DNA of 64,000 nt from Falciphora oryzae (taxonomy: Eukaryota; Ascomycota; Sordariomycetes; Magnaporthales; Magnaporthaceae): positions 60,566 through 124,565 of the forward strand of contig JNVV01000083.1 of NCBI GenBank assembly GCA_000733355.1, in the 5' to 3' direction. Below, in pieces: positions 1 through 12,000 of this stretch. A program made the translations under genes and the position numbers. The notes beneath the pieces are model-generated. The model was given only the letters and a program-made list of their open reading frames with translations. It searched no databases and was not told the DNA's origin. The number at the start of each line of letters is the position of its first letter. Within the stretch, counting starts at the first letter, position 1.

Positions 1-3000
1 GTTCCGAAGTAAAAACAAGTACCAAAGGCACCGTCACTTATAGTAAAAGAAGATACACTATACTCTATTCCTTGAACAATAAATGTTATCACATGGCTGC
101 TTATAGCCACATTTCAATATTTTTCAATATTGTTCAGACTATGTATTATGTACAATAATATGTTATCTGTACATCAAAGTTTTTAAATAAACAGATAAAA
201 AATAGAATTTGTAATTAGTTATATAAACTATCTTATCCTGTTTATATTAGTCGTTGAACCTTCCTATTAAAAATTAATAATTAATTGTAATATTTAATTA
301 GGATTGGCTGCATATTATCTTGTAATAAAATTAATTAGCATATTATACTTAAAATGTATTAGTTATAAATTTAAGCTAAAGTGTAATAATTACAAGGTTT
401 TCATGCAATTTACTTTGTTTTTTTGCTTATAGTTAAAACATAAGAGTTTATTACTTAATTTATGTATACTTAAAAGCAAAGGCCTTTAATATACTTTTTC
501 TAGCTGGCTGCGGCTGCTGCGGCGGCTGCGTAGCCAGCCAGCCAGCCTGCCAGCCAGCCAGCACAGTTTAGTCTACCAACTAAACCTTTTCACCATTAAT
601 TACTCTGCATCTATTCATTCCAGATTTTAAAGAATTTATCTTATTAATACCTTCCTCGGTCAAATGACCTTTAGTTTCTATTATCTTAGCCACTTTAACA
701 AAATCTAAGTTATCCATATGTTTTATTCCTTGTAAAGAATAAGTTTGGCAAAAAGGAATTATTTTATCTTTAATATCACTAAATCTACTTATCACAAGGT
801 TCACCCCATCAGGTCTGGTAGAAGCCTTTTCTATTCTACCACACCCTAGATAATCTATGAATGTAGTTAATAAATCCTCATCTCTTGCATGTTGAGATAT
901 TGAGAAAACCAAGCTAACATTAAAACCTGTTAGATAGTTTTTATTTTTTAATGACTTAACATAAAAATAACCTTCTCCATCTACAAACCCTGCTAATCAA
1001 TTAGGGTCTGGAATACTTAGATTACTTACTTCTGGACGAAGTATAGGTAAGGAAGTTGGAAAGTGATTTTTTAATTTATCAGATAATCCTTTATTCATGG
1101 ATGCTTTAATATTTATAATACTATTGATTCCTTCAATACTAGACCGAGCTTGGCCTTGTAATATTATGTTTATTGCTTGTTTGAATAAAAAATAATCAGC
1201 TCTCTTTTTAGTTATTAAAGGATATTTATCAAAATGAGGTATAATGACGTTAGCTATATCACGTGCAGACTGAACACTATAATACACCTGATCTCTCGTA
1301 TTACGTTCGCCAACTATCCCTATACCGAAAAAAGAATGTATTTTTCTCAGTAACAGTAAGTCTCTGCTATGTAATGTTATTTGAAATTCAGGTACAACAA
1401 CCAAAGAGTAAAATATTAGTACAGTCTAGGGTATTTCTAATTCTAATCCGTACTTCAAATTCGTACTTCTAATTCGTAGCGATTAAACTAATTATTAAAG
1501 ATTCTACCTGAATTCATACCAGATTTTAAAGATTTAATCTTCTTAAGTCCTTCAGGTGTTAAATGAGATTTGTTCTCTATTATTTTAGCTATTTCACAGA
1601 AATCCATATAATCCATAGACTTTACTCCTAATAAAGGATAGTTATGGAAAAAAGGAATAACCTTTGTTTGAATATCTGTAAATTTATTTACGATAAATAG
1701 AACACCATTAGGCCTCTTCGAAGCTTTAACTATTCTCCCACATCCCAGATAATCAATAAATTTCGTGAATAAAAGCTCATCCCTAACATGTTGAGATAAT
1801 GAAAAACTTATTTGAGTGTAAAAACTATCATTAGCTCTAGCTTTAGATGTATCAGCAAAAAAATTACCTTCAGCATCTACAAATCCTGTAAATCAATAGG
1901 GATTAGGGATACATTCAAAACTAACTTCCGGACGCTTAATAGGAATTATATCAGGAAAATGGCTTTTTAGCATATCGGACAGGTTTTCTGTATTCATTGC
2001 GGCCTTAATACTTAAAATTTCCCGTAAACCATCTAGCCCAGAGTGAGCTTTTAAATTTAATAGATTAATACCTTGTTTAAAAAGAAGATAGTCTGCTTTC
2101 TTATTAGTTATTAAAGGGTATTTATCGAAGTGGGGTATAATTATATTAGTTATATCACGTAAAGATTGAACTACGTAGGTAACTGTATTATTATTTTCTT
2201 TCACGTAGATCGTACCCACCCCAAAAAAGGAGTGTAATCTCCTTAACAAGATTACATCCTTTATATGTAATTGAATACTAAAATTTGGTGTAACCCCTCA
2301 TCCCACTCTGGATGTACTTTTTTTAAATACTTTCAGGCTAAAACAAGACTCTCCATCGCAAAACCCTGTAACTCAATAAGGATCAATCTTCGGTTGTATA
2401 TTAGTAGTGGAATATAATCTTTTATGCTGGTTTTTAGGACTTAAATTCTTTCATCCTGAACGAGTAGTACTACTTTTAGATATTTTCTGCGTAGCACTAA
2501 AGGTTGCTTCAGCATCTGTAAATCCCGTAACTCAATAAGGGGAAAGATTAGCTTCTTTAGCATCTACATTGGTAGTGTAAAGTCTTTTAGTAACATTGCT
2601 ACTAAAAGCTCGCTTTGTTGTATAAAAATGGTTTACTGAACAGTCGATCTGTTTAGCTAATATAGTCTTGTAGCTGTAAATATCGCTTAAAGTTAGGTAG
2701 GTAAGATGGTAAACATGGGAAAAAAGTATATTAATTAAGGTTAAGCCTGTAAAGATTATAGCTAATAATATTGTAGCAACTGAACCATATAAGGCTCCTT
2801 CTCTTTTACCTTGAATTATGCTATGGTGTGCATATGTCACAGTAGCTCCACTAGATAATAAAATTACAGTGTTCAACATTGGCAGCTCGAATGGATTTAT
2901 GGGTTCTATACCTATTGGTGGTCATTGAGCTCCTAATTCTACAGTAGGTGTTAAAGCACTATGAAAAAAAGCTCAGAATATAGCCATGAAAAATAAAGCT

Positions 3001-4456
3001 TCAGAAACTATAAACAAGATAACACCTAAATTTAATCCCTTTTGTACAGCCAGAGTGTGGTCACCTAAAAAAGTCATAATTTACAATATATTACTATATT
3101 GATTGGACTTTATATTAATCAATAGGTTTATGAAACGTATTGATCTTTAACGTAAAGTCTCTGAGGGTCCTACTAAGATATTTATTCGTCTCTTGGTTCC
3201 CTGCTGATAGCCCTATAAAGATAGGGTTTCCAGCATACAGTTAAATTTAACGAGGGCACTTTTATGTATAACCACGTAGCAACATAGCGAATTACTTAAT
3301 CTAGTTTTCCTATTAATTCTCTAATTTTTAATCTACCTTCATCAGTAAGGTGTTGTTTAGAGATTATCATATTATAAACTGAAACTCATTTTACATAACT
3401 ATCATATTTCTCACCTAATAATGGATATTTATTAAAATAATTAATTAAAAATGATATCTTATCTATAGAAGATATGTATAAAGATAATACTTCTGATCTG
3501 GTTTTATTACTATTATAACATTTTAAATTAGTATCTAAATATAAAGATAATCTTTCCATAAAAGGTTTCATACTACAAGATGTAGGTTTATCTAACAAAC
3601 GTTGATCTAATCTAAACCTTAAACTAATATTTTCACTTACAGATCTTTTACGAGTATCTGATTTACCTTTGCTTTCTATATATTTAATACCAAAATGTCC
3701 GTCAGCTTCGGTAAAACCAGTTAATCAACTATTATTATTGAAATCCGTCGCTTGCGCATCCAATAAACTTTCAGATATAGATAATAAATATTTATCATTA
3801 AAAAATTCAATTAATTTATTAAAGGTTATATTTTTAGGTGTTCTTAATTTTCCATGTATCAAATTTATAAAAAGAAGTATACCTTCTTTATCTCCAATTA
3901 TATAACGTAGAGTATTTTTACCTGATAATTGAAAACGTCCTATACCACCTAATTCTGATTGAATAAATGCAAAAAGACCTAGATTATCAATATGAGAAGT
4001 AAAAACTATTCTAGGATTAAGTATTCTATTTAAGGTTGTATTTCCTAATGAAGGAATAGATATATGACCATCACCTTCTAAAAGACCACTTAAATAATAT
4101 CCAAATAAATTAGGATTATTTTTATAAATATTTTTAGTAGAACAAGTAGAATTATATAAATCTAGTCTTAATTTAATTTCTTCTTTGGGTATAGCTTTAG
4201 CTGTTTTCAATATCAAAGATTCGAATATATAGGCTGTACCCTCTGCTATTATATCACGGAATCAAAAAGACATAGATGAAATTAGCAGTATTAAAGCTAA
4301 ATATAATGAATAATATCCATTATTAAAATTGTGCATAGATAAGGCCCCACTAGAAGTTAAAGCTAATAAAGATATACTAGAATATAAAGGTCAAGGAGAA
4401 GGAGAAACTAAATGAAAAGGATGATCTTGGAAATTACTTCTTACTGAAATAGTCAA
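1..4456 (-). CDS. cox3: Cytochrome c oxidase subunit 3, three exons, 3' end cut by the window edge
   Basis: Subunit III of complex IV in the inner membrane. Exons on the minus strand: 4456-4238, 3074-2744 and 76-1 (partial). The protein shows [14 protein letters not shown] near the N-terminus, [12 protein letters not shown] at the end of exon 1, then [33 protein letters not shown] and [19 protein letters not shown] in exon 2, and [15 protein letters not shown] in exon 3. Both joins obey the group I rule (exon ends in T, intron ends in G) and keep the frame: 73 codons, then 331 nt, then TT from exon 3. No ATG precedes the conserved start. A TTG at 4456 opens the frame (TTG ACT ATT), so a non-AUG start is inferred. 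The C-terminal third lies outside the window. Confidence 0.95.
580..1430 (-). pseudogene. N-terminally truncated LAGLIDADG endonuclease copy in cox3-i2
   Basis: Reading through one TGA(Trp), the frame begins near [14 protein letters not shown] and ends at TAG 582-580. It parallels the upstream HEG of the same intron from its Q-L-H-x-K-D segment onward ([11 protein letters not shown] against [26 protein letters not shown] against [15 protein letters not shown]) and keeps the second motif [12 protein letters not shown]. The first LAGLIDADG motif is missing, so it is probably inactive. It is a diverged duplicate and has no core of its own that I can identify. Confidence 0.7.
1488..2743 (-). CDS. 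LAGLIDADG homing endonuclease fused in frame to cox3 exon 2
   Basis: A 418-codon frame continuing from exon 2 to TAG at 1490-1488 when TGA is read as Trp. It has three LAGLIDADG-like segments: [13 protein letters not shown] (about 2500), [13 protein letters not shown] (about 2370) and [13 protein letters not shown] (about 1890). The first two are each preceded by KRLYTT or KRLYST and followed by a similar S/T-R-x-GW stretch, so the N-terminal unit is tandemly duplicated. The usual two-motif enzyme is the second plus the third. Expected role: cleaves intronless cox3 to spread the intron, possibly also a maturase. The extra N-terminal unit is odd. Confidence 0.85.
3075..4237 (-). mobile_element. 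Group I intron cox3-i1
   Basis: Inserted in the segment IAEGT-FLGDHT (GAG GGT | ACT TTT TTA). Minus-strand core motifs: Q-like ATCAGCAGGGAACC near 3205-3220, R-like CCTCAGAGACTTTACG near 3155-3170, and a degenerate S-like AAAGTCCAATC near 3105. The HEG lies 5' of these motifs and is fused to exon 1. Confidence 0.85.
3296..4237 (-). CDS. LAGLIDADG homing endonuclease fused to cox3 exon 1
   Basis: 314 codons open from the exon 1 boundary to TAA 3298-3296. The two motifs are [15 protein letters not shown] (about residue 45) and [15 protein letters not shown] (about residue 170), with [24 protein letters not shown] between them, which is typical of the second LAGLIDADG subfamily in cox1-type introns. 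The last acidic residue of each motif (D/E before G-H) is kept, so catalysis is plausible. Confidence 0.85.
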
Positions 4457-4786
4457 AAATTTTTTTTTATTTATATTATTAGTTATGTGTTTTCCCTAAC
4501 ATTGGTTTTTATAGCTGCTATGCTCCTGATTTACTACGTAGTACTACGTAGCGATACCAGGTAGCAATTGAAAAAATATATTATTTTCATTATCAATAGC
4601 TTCCTACGAAGTACGAAGTACGAAGTACGAAGTACGGTACGGAGTAAGCAAGCGAAGCCAGCGAAGCCAGCTACTATGAAATAAGCATTGCTTATTTCAT
4701 AGTAGCTAGCAAAGCATCATTCTACTTGTTAAGCTATAAAAAATTTTAAGTAATGTAAATAACATAAAGCCAGCAAGCAAAGCAGC
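4457..4786. repeat. Spacer upstream of cox3, rich in short palindromic repeats
   Basis: No gene seen. It holds direct copies of acgaagt/gtacg (4595-4640), an inverted repeat around ctactatgaaataagca with its complement (4672-4710), and gcaagcgaagccagc-type elements. The same units recur in most spacers of the window. Confidence 0.7.
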
Positions 4787-4856
4787 AAGAGTACTAGGAA
4801 TCGAACCCAGAACTGGAAGGTTGAAGCTTCTAATTTTACCATTAAACTACACTCTT
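4787..4856 (-). tRNA. trnW: tRNA-Trp (UCA)
   Basis: Cloverleaf on the minus strand: acceptor AAGAGTG/TACTCTT, T arm CTGGG TTCGATT CCTAG, anticodon loop CTTCAAC with anticodon TCA. UCA reads both UGA and UGG, which fits the many in-frame TGA codons in this window. Confidence 0.9.
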
Positions 4857-4869
4857 ATAAAATATATAT

Positions 4870-4941
4870 AGGACCTGAGGGATTCGAACCCCCTCCATTA
4901 CGATTAAAAGTCATAAGTACTACCATTATACGAAAATCCCT
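4870..4941 (-). tRNA. trnK: tRNA-Lys (UUU)
   Basis: Minus strand: anticodon arm TATGA CTTTTAA TCGTA, T arm GGGGG TTCGAAT CCCTC, acceptor AGGGATT/AGGTCCT with one mismatch and wobble pairs. Confidence 0.88.
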
Positions 4942-5148
4942 ACGTATTAATAGTACGTATTACGTATTAGTAGTACGTATTAGCAGTACGTATTAGAAGT
5001 GTGCTTTCCATACTTCTTAGAAACTTCTAAGAAGTACTGCTTATTTCATACTTCTGCTACGAAGTAAGCCAGCGAAGCTAGCTACTATGAAATAAGAAGA
5101 CTTAGTACAGTAGTGCTACACACAGAAGCAAGCAAGCAGTAATCACAT
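4942..5148. repeat. Tandem gtattagtagtac repeats and palindromes between trnK and trnG
   Basis: About four copies of tacgtattagtagtacgtatt (4942-4998) followed by cttctaagaagt and ctactatgaaataag elements. The same tandem unit recurs at 16560-16640 and next to the nad1 leader. Confidence 0.7.
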
Positions 5149-5218
5149 ACGATTAGTCGGACTCGAACCGACATACGCTGTTTGGAAGACAGTAATCCTA
5201 CCATTAAATGATAATCGT
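5149..5218 (-). tRNA. trnG: tRNA-Gly (UCC)
   Basis: Acceptor ACGATTA/TAATCGT, anticodon loop CTTCCAA (UCC) closed by ACTGT/ACAGC with one weak pair, T arm GTCGG TTCGAGT CCGAC. Confidence 0.92.
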
Positions 5219-5357
5219 TTTGTGTGAAGCGCTTGCTTACTACGAAGTACTACTTCGTAGTAAGCAAGCTTGCTTATATGAAATAAGAAGACTTCGACTT
5301 CGTACGCTACGTATAATAATAAACTTTTTATATTATTATCTATTCATTGATATAGTA

Positions 5358-5427
5358 GTCCCTAAGATGAATCGAACATCTATCGCAGCATTAACAGTGC
5401 CGAGCTCTACCGTTGAGCTATAGGGAC
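5358..5427 (-). tRNA. trnN: tRNA-Asn (GUU)
   Basis: Acceptor GTCCCTA/TAGGGAC, anticodon arm CGGCA CTGTTAA TGCTG, T loop TTCGATT. Ends 2 nt before trnY. Confidence 0.92.
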
Positions 5428-5429
5428 AT

Positions 5430-5516
5430 AGGAAGAAAAGGACTCGAACCTTCGACAGCTATGATAGCTAATGAGTTTACAGCTCAACCCGTCATACCCA
5501 CAAACGGAACCTTCCT
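5430..5516 (-). tRNA. trnY: tRNA-Tyr (GUA), class II
   Basis: Acceptor AGGAAGG/TCTTCCT, anticodon arm TTGAG CTGTAAA CTCAT, a long variable arm (GCTATCATAGC hairpin) and T arm AAGG TTCGAGT CCTT. The long variable arm is normal for fungal mitochondrial tRNA-Tyr. Confidence 0.92.
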
Positions 5517-6493
5517 GATATTAGAATATCATTCTAATATTTGATCTTCATCATATAATCTATTTATTAATATGATAAAAATATTTAATCTAACCATCAC
5601 ATTAGATTAAAAGATCTTGTATGAAAATACAAGATCTTGTATAATTAAATTATACTTGTTTTTTTTTTGTTAAAAATCATTAATCCCGTGCAACTTCCAC
5701 TACACGAACCGTATTTCGACTTAACACTAATTAGAGTAGCGCATACGAAGAATTCTATTATAGTTTTCTAAATCTTATACATTTACTTATTATACAATAG
5801 AAAAGCAAAATTATTGCACCCACTCCTTTCAGCATGTGACGAGTGGTTAGTACCAATCCGAGGTTGAATTCACCGTGACATGGTGATTCACGATTACTAG
5901 TAATTACTTATTCATGTAGCCGAGTTTCAGACTACAATCCATATTCTTTTTATCCTATTTTTGAGATTAGCTTAAATTCGCATTTTTGCATCTCTTTGTT
6001 TTAGGAAAATGTGGCACGTCTATAGCCCACAATGTAAAAGCCATGATGACTTGTCTTAGTCCCTTTTATCATTAACCGCTATTATGGCGAATCGGCTCTA
6101 TAAAAATTAAATTTATAAATAGAGCAAGGGCTTCCGTTAATTTCATGGATTTAACCATTATTTCACAACATTAACTGAAAACAGCCGTGCAACATCTGTA
6201 TAAATATACATATTGTGGTAAGGTTTTTCGTGGATCATCGAATTAAACAACATACTTCACTACTGGTGTCAGAAACGGTCTAGTGATTTCAGTTCCGTTG
6301 TTGCCAATTTACTCTTGAGGTGAAATGCTTACACTTTCATTTATAGACCAACTACTGATGACTCCGCTGTAAACTAATTTTTTTTCTATACTAAAAAAAA
6401 AACAGCAATACTTTTAAATACTAAGTATAGTATTATTATTATTTAATATAAATATATTAAATAATAATATATTTAAAAGCAACCTAGATAACA

Positions 6494-6556
6494 GCCCTGC
6501 TACGAAGTATGCATGGCTAGCCGAATGGCTAGCCGAATGGCTAGCCACTAGGAGAG
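6494..6556. repeat. Repeat insertion in an rns variable loop
   Basis: Three tandem copies of ggctagccgaat plus the element gctacgaagtatgc, flanked by conserved SSU sequence (GTCAGCTGGCTCTCC side and the AT-rich stem at 6380-6480). It expands a variable region of the rRNA. Confidence 0.65.
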
Positions 6557-6797
6557 CCAGCTGACCTATGGCATTCATATTTTTCTGCAAAGACTACTTG
6601 GGTATCTAATCCTTTTCGTGCCCTTTGCCTTCGTCCTTCAACGTCAGTTTTAAGATAAAAGGTTGCCTTCGCCTTAACCAGTCCTCTAAGTATCACAGAA
6701 TTTTATCTCTCCTCCTATAGTACTACCTTTTCATATAAAACTCTAGTTACATTTTCCTTTATTATTGGAATTATAACCGTCTAGGTACCCTTTAACA

Positions 6798-8132
6798 CGG
6801 CAATCTGCACTCTGGGCAAAGAGTGCAAATTTTTTCAGATTTATCTTAAAATTAAGAGGAAAAATTGTTATTCAATTTGCCCTATAGATTTCTACCTTTA
6901 TTCATACCCTCCTTAATTTTTTGTATTATGGCCGCACCGTCTTCAGTTAAATGAACTTTATTTTTCATTAAATCTGCTACATAACAAAAATCGGAGAAAT
7001 CTTTGGCTTTTTCGCCTAAGATAGGATATTTTTCAAAAAAAACTATGACTTTATCAGTGATGTCAGTAAATTTAAAAACTTGGAATTCATATACATCCCT
7101 TTTTCTTGTTAATTTCCCGCAACCTAAGTAATCTATCAAACTTTTCATCAACAGCTCATCACGTATGTGTTGAGTTATAATAAAACTTAAATAGATCTGA
7201 TATCCAGTGGACGTATTAGATTTAGACGAACCTACCATAAAACAACCTTCAGCTGACACAAATCCTGATAATCAGTTACAACTTGGAATACTAATTGAAT
7301 AATCAGTATTTCTTGTAGCTGGTATAATATCAGGAAAAGCAGCCTTTAATTGTTCAGATAGACCTAAATTTAAAGAAGCCTTAAGAGAAACTATTTTTAA
7401 AAGACCTTCTTTGGTTAAGTGTTCCTTTAATTTAACTAGTTCATATACTCCTTTAAAAAGTAAGTAATCCGCTTTTTTTTTGGTGATTAGCGGATATTTA
7501 TCTAAATGCTTCAAAAGTACAGTAATTTCATCAAAAGTTTGTATTCTATATTGAATAAGATTTTTTCCAGATTCATGTATTTTTCCTACCCCTAGAAAAT
7601 TTTTAATGCTTTCTAATAATGCTCTATCTTTATCATGAAGATTAATTTGGAAAAAAAGTTGTACTCTTCAACCTATTTCTCTGTTGATCTTAGTTAAAGC
7701 TATTCTAAAACACCCTTCACCGTCAATAAACCCTGTTAAAAATCAAGGATTTAAATTAGGTTGGTTAATAATATTTCTAGTTGTAGAATAAAACCTGACC
7801 TTTTTATCTAATTTCTTAGAAGGGATTCTGATCTGATAATTTCTTTCGAAACCCATTAGAGTACACCTTAAACACTTGCTAAAAAACAAATGTCAACTAC
7901 CGTCTACTCGTTGCTCTTTTACAGTACTATTACCACCACACAACAATACTGACTTAGATCCGCGATAACCCATTTCAGTTTCCTTCATCCATTCGCTTAT
8001 TACTTTACCTAAGGAATTAGCTCAGCCACTCAAATATTTTCATATTTGGTTTAGTACGAATGGTTTTAGGGTGTCCCCGGAGTTTGATAGTTTAAACAAG
8101 GCACATACATATGATTTCCCACATCACACAGC
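6798..8132 (-). mobile_element. Group I intron in rns (near E. coli SSU position 569)
   Basis: Splits ATTAGGT | TGTTAAAGGGTACC, which lines up with the segment following the 530 loop. The core lies in its 5' half: GGGGACACCCTAAAACC (about 8065-8080), TGGGTTATCGCGGATCTAAG (about 7950) and GTAAAAGAGCAACGAGTA (about 7905-7920). The HEG is in the 3' half. The intron ends in G. Confidence 0.85.
6882..7856 (-). CDS. Double-motif LAGLIDADG endonuclease of the rns intron
   Basis: ATG at 7856 (MGFERNYQIRIP) to stop at 6882, 324 aa with two TGA(Trp) codons. Motif 1 is WFLTGFIDGEGCFRI (about residue 40) and motif 2 is WLSGFVSAEGCFMVG (about residue 200). Conserved blocks [32 protein letters not shown] and ITQHIRDELLM follow. 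The host is an rRNA, so it needs its own start; the N-terminus resembles the nad5-i1 enzyme ([11 protein letters not shown]), which suggests a shared origin. RFYST precedes the catalytic domain. Confidence 0.9.
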
Positions 8133-8795
8133 ACCTAATAAAGATGAATAACACTAGTCTCTTACGTATTACCGCGACTGCTGGCACGCAATTAGCCAAG
8201 ACATAATATATATATTGTCATTATCAATTATATACTTAGAACTTTATTCGTGATTAGATTCTAAGAGCGTACTCTTTCCGTTCTTCCAAATTGCCAGTTC
8301 AGCCGTTAGGCCATTGACCAAGATTCCTCACTGCTGTACGTACTTGCATTGGGATTTTCTCATCCCCAATGTGGTCGATCAACCTCTCAGTTTCGACTAC
8401 GCGAATTATAAGCTAGTTAAGCCATTACCTTAACTACTACCTATCCCGAATTTATTACGATTCATCTTAAAGCAGAACTTATATAAGAATATAATATCTT
8501 ATAAGGCTTGTCTAATTTGGTTTAGTAGCTTCCTGCTTACTAAAATAAAATAAATTAAACAAAAACAACTTTTATTAATATAAGGGATTTTCCCTAACTT
8601 TAAGGTAGGTTGTAAATATTTTTTATTACTCACCTGTTCACCACTTTTAATAAAAAATATAACTTCTTTTTTTTTAAGATATTAAATATATTGAATTAAA
8701 CGTTCGATTAGCATGTGTCAAGCATTTGGACAGTGTTCAATCAGAGCCATCACCAAGCTCAATTAATTTAGTCGCTAAATTAAAATTAGTGCTGA

Positions 8796-9105
8796 GTACT
8801 TCTGCTGCTGCGTAGCTAGCAAGCAAGCAAAGAAACACTGCTTCTTAAAAAATAAAATTTTCAGAAGCATCATATCTGCTATGAAGTAAGCACCCTTGTA
8901 AAGCTACTAATTAGTAGGCTGCTTTAGTAAAAGCAAACCTATAAATTAATGCAAAGCACCCAGGTTTAGCTTAGACATAATCATTCTATTCATTATAACC
9001 TTTTATAGATATAAAAAAATATAATTAATATATTGATTACGTCACTTATAAATTTTAACTAAAAAAAATTTTTTTTTCCTGGCGTTAAAAACTCTGCTGC
9101 TAGGA
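8796..9105. other. Spacer between rns and dpo
   Basis: No gene seen. Contains gctgctgcgtagctagcaagcaagc-type repeats (8810-8840), gctatgaagtaagcaccc (8879-8897) and an A8T9 tract at 9060-9078 just upstream of the dpo start. This is where divergent rns and dpo transcripts would begin; no promoter can be assigned. Confidence 0.6.
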
Positions 9106-11224
9106 GTGATGGGTATTCCTAGTAGTACTTTTGCTACCATCGGTGTGAATAGGGGTGATGATGTGTATCCTGCTACACTTCCAAACGCTATGGATAGTGA
9201 AGCAGGATTGTGTATTAGGGATGGTGTGTATGTTGCTTCGATACGAAGTATGCGTGTTACGGATGATGTGTGTGGAGCTGGAGTAGGAGCTGGAGATGGA
9301 GATGGAGATGGAGATGGATTGCGTGTAAGTAAGAGCGATAACAATGATAACAGTGTGGCTTCTGATGCTGCGCCAGCTAAACCTAACCAACCACTTCGTA
9401 ACGAATCGAGTGTAGATAGTCACTTCGTACCCTGCAAAGCAGGGTCAGAAAGTACAAAATTAGCACCGAGTATTCGTTCTACTTCTCTCTTACAATCTTT
9501 TAATAGTAAGATTAAAAGAGATGATTTCGATGGTAGTATTATTAAGAAGGGTGATTCTTATATTGTTACATTTAACTTTAAGTCATTTTTTGTTTATAAA
9601 GATTATTTCATTAAAGTTATTAAAAATAAGTTATCTATCGGTAATTCTTATTATGTTCTTATTAAGGTTCGTTATAGTATTGACTTATATAAGATGGCTG
9701 GTAAACAATTTGTTTTTAATTATGATAGTGATATTAATATAGTTGATTCATTATCTGAATTATATGATAATGTTATTTTAAGATTGGTAAATTTAATGGA
9801 TGAATATGGTATCAGAGAAGATGATATGTATTTTGTACAACTTTCTATTAAGTCATTTGATAGAAGAATATTAACAGATATTAAGTTAGATAAGGATTTT
9901 AATTATGATGAGATACATAATAAAAGTCCTGTTTCTTTGAAGAAGGATATTGTTTATTTTCCTATATCTAATAATGATAACGAATTAGGTATTAAATTAG
10001 ATGTAGAATTATCTGATTCTAAAGGTAATGGGGTTTTTGTTAATATTTATAACAACTCAATAAATAATAAGATATTTATTAGTAACACTGATAATAAATC
10101 AGATAATATTTTATTTAATAAAGAGACAGTGTTTTATTTAAGAGATGTTGTTAATCCTTTTTATATTTTAGCCATTTTAAATACTAAGAATTATAGTATA
10201 AAACATTGTTATGATTTATCAGGTAACTTTTTAGCTAGTGTTAAGGATTATAAATCAATTAATGGAATTATCAGAGAACGTAAAAACTCATTTATTAAAA
10301 TAGATAAGAATAATTTTATAACAGAAATAGAAACTAAATTAAATATTAAACCTGTATCACCAAACCGAACTATTCTTAATAATATTAAAAGAAGTGATAT
10401 TATGGAGAATACAAAGATTGGTGTTATTGATTTAGAAGTTTATAGGAATAGTGCTTTAGATAAAGATTTTGTTTATTCTGCAGGTCTTTATAGTTATGCA
10501 GATTATGATCCTTTAATATTTTATATTGATAATAAACTTAATAGTGATAATATTATTCTTGATTTAATAAACGAAATGTTTAAAGCTAAATATTCAGGTG
10601 TTACTTGATATTGTCATAATTTTGGAAAGTATGATATATATTTTATACTAAAAACATTAATAAATTATAATTATAAAAATGATAATGAATATAAACTTAA
10701 GTTTGTTTTTAGAGATAATGTTATGTTAAAGGTTAAGATTACACGTATTAAAAATAAAAGATCTGAATCTATAACAATTTGTGATAGTTATACTATACTT
10801 ACTGATAGTCTGTATAATTTAAGTGTGAAGTATAAAGTAGAAACTGTTAAAGGAGATTTTCCTCATTCTTTTGCCAATGAGAATACTTTATTTTATATTG
10901 GTGAATTACCACATTATAATTATTATAAATCTGATAAATTATCTAAAGAAGATTATGAAAAAATAGAAAAAACTAATAAATGAAATTTTAAGGAGTGCGC
11001 AAGCTACTAATAAATATTTAATAAAAGATTTACTAAGTCTTTATCAGGTAATTACTAAGTGTAATCATGAGTTATTCATGACATTTGACATAAATATAAC
11101 AGATGCTTTAACAATATCAGGATTAGCCAACCTTATTTATATGAAAAATTATTATAATAAATATCGTCCTATTCCATTAATTAATAATAAAAAGTATTAC
11201 AAAGATATAAAAGAAAGTTATTTT

Positions 11225-11237
11225 GGGGGGGGGGGGG
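11225..11237 (+). repeat. G13 homopolymer inside dpo
   Basis: Lies between YF and ITEVYKPYG. The downstream frame needs 11 or 14 G; with 13 a stop (TAA) follows at once. It is either a true frameshift or a sequencing slip. Confidence 0.75.
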
Positions 11238-12000
11238 TATAACAGAAGTTTATAAACCTTATGGTAAAAATTTATATTATTATGATGTAAATAGTTTATA
11301 CCCCTATGTAGCTTCTAATAATCCTATGCCTGGTACATATTCAAGTTTTGTAGAATACTATCGAGATAAAAAGATAGGTGATTTATTTGGATTTTTTTAT
11401 TGTAAAGTTAAGATAAATAGTAATAATTACTTAGGATTATTACCTGTAAGATCTAAGACAAAAGGACTTATATTCCCAATAGGAGAATGAGAAGGTTGAT
11501 ACTTTAGTGAAGAACTTAAATTTGCTGAAGAAAATGGTTATGATATTAAAGTAATAAAGGGTTATAAATTTAATAAAGTAAATAAAGTATTTACCAATTA
11601 TGTCAAGGAATTATATAAACATAAATGTAATAATGAAAATATAGCTTTAAAAGCTATTTCCAAACTATTATTAAATAGTTTATTAGGAAGATTTGGGTTA
11701 AAGTTCGATAAATATATTACATCTTTAGTTGATAATATAAAATATCAAAAAATAGTAGCTACAAGAGAAATAGCTTCAGAAATTAAGTTTAATGACGATA
11801 ATTATCTGTTGAAATTATCTAAAGATGTAGATATTGAATTAATTAATAAGTTAAATTTAGATTACGACAAAGTATTTAAAGAAGTTAACGAATCAGAGAA
11901 TGATCGTAGTTATGATGATATTTCAGTAGCAATAAGTTCAGCGGTTACATCTTATGCTAGAATTCATATTTCCAAAATTAAATTGGATATTTTAAATATG

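Larger units (their letters stand above)
77..2743 (-). mobile_element. Group I intron cox3-i2 with two HEG regions
   Basis: Interrupts the codon between FTG and QGIEY. The 3' part holds a classic core: R-like GTTCAACGACTA near 254-272 and S-like ATAGTCTGAAC near 130-145 (read on the minus strand). At 2667 nt it is long because it holds one open HEG fused to exon 2 and a second truncated HEG copy downstream. The boundaries are inferred from the exon-T/intron-G rule and cox3 conservation. Confidence 0.85.
5683..8795 (-). rRNA. rns: Small subunit ribosomal RNA, two exons
   Basis: Read on the minus strand. The 5' region has GGCTCTGATTGAACACTG and CATGCTAATCGAACG (about 8700-8770). The 530 loop is GTGCCAGCAGTCGCGGTAAT (about 8165-8195) and the 787-type element AGGATTAGATACCC is at about 6600-6615. 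The 3' end is GTGGAAGTTGCACGGGAT (about 5683-5705). Exons are about 8795-8133 and 6797-5683, about 1.78 kb in total; the outer ends are estimates. A variable loop at about 6380-6560 carries repeat insertions. Confidence 0.92.

Noticed and set aside
4595..4700. CRISPR-like array
   Set aside because: Repeats are short, overlapping palindromes without unique spacers of constant length.
9042..9423. Minus-strand ORFs rich in SPSPSPAP or SISISIS
   Set aside because: They are shadows of the gatggagatgg tandem repeat in the dpo N-terminus.
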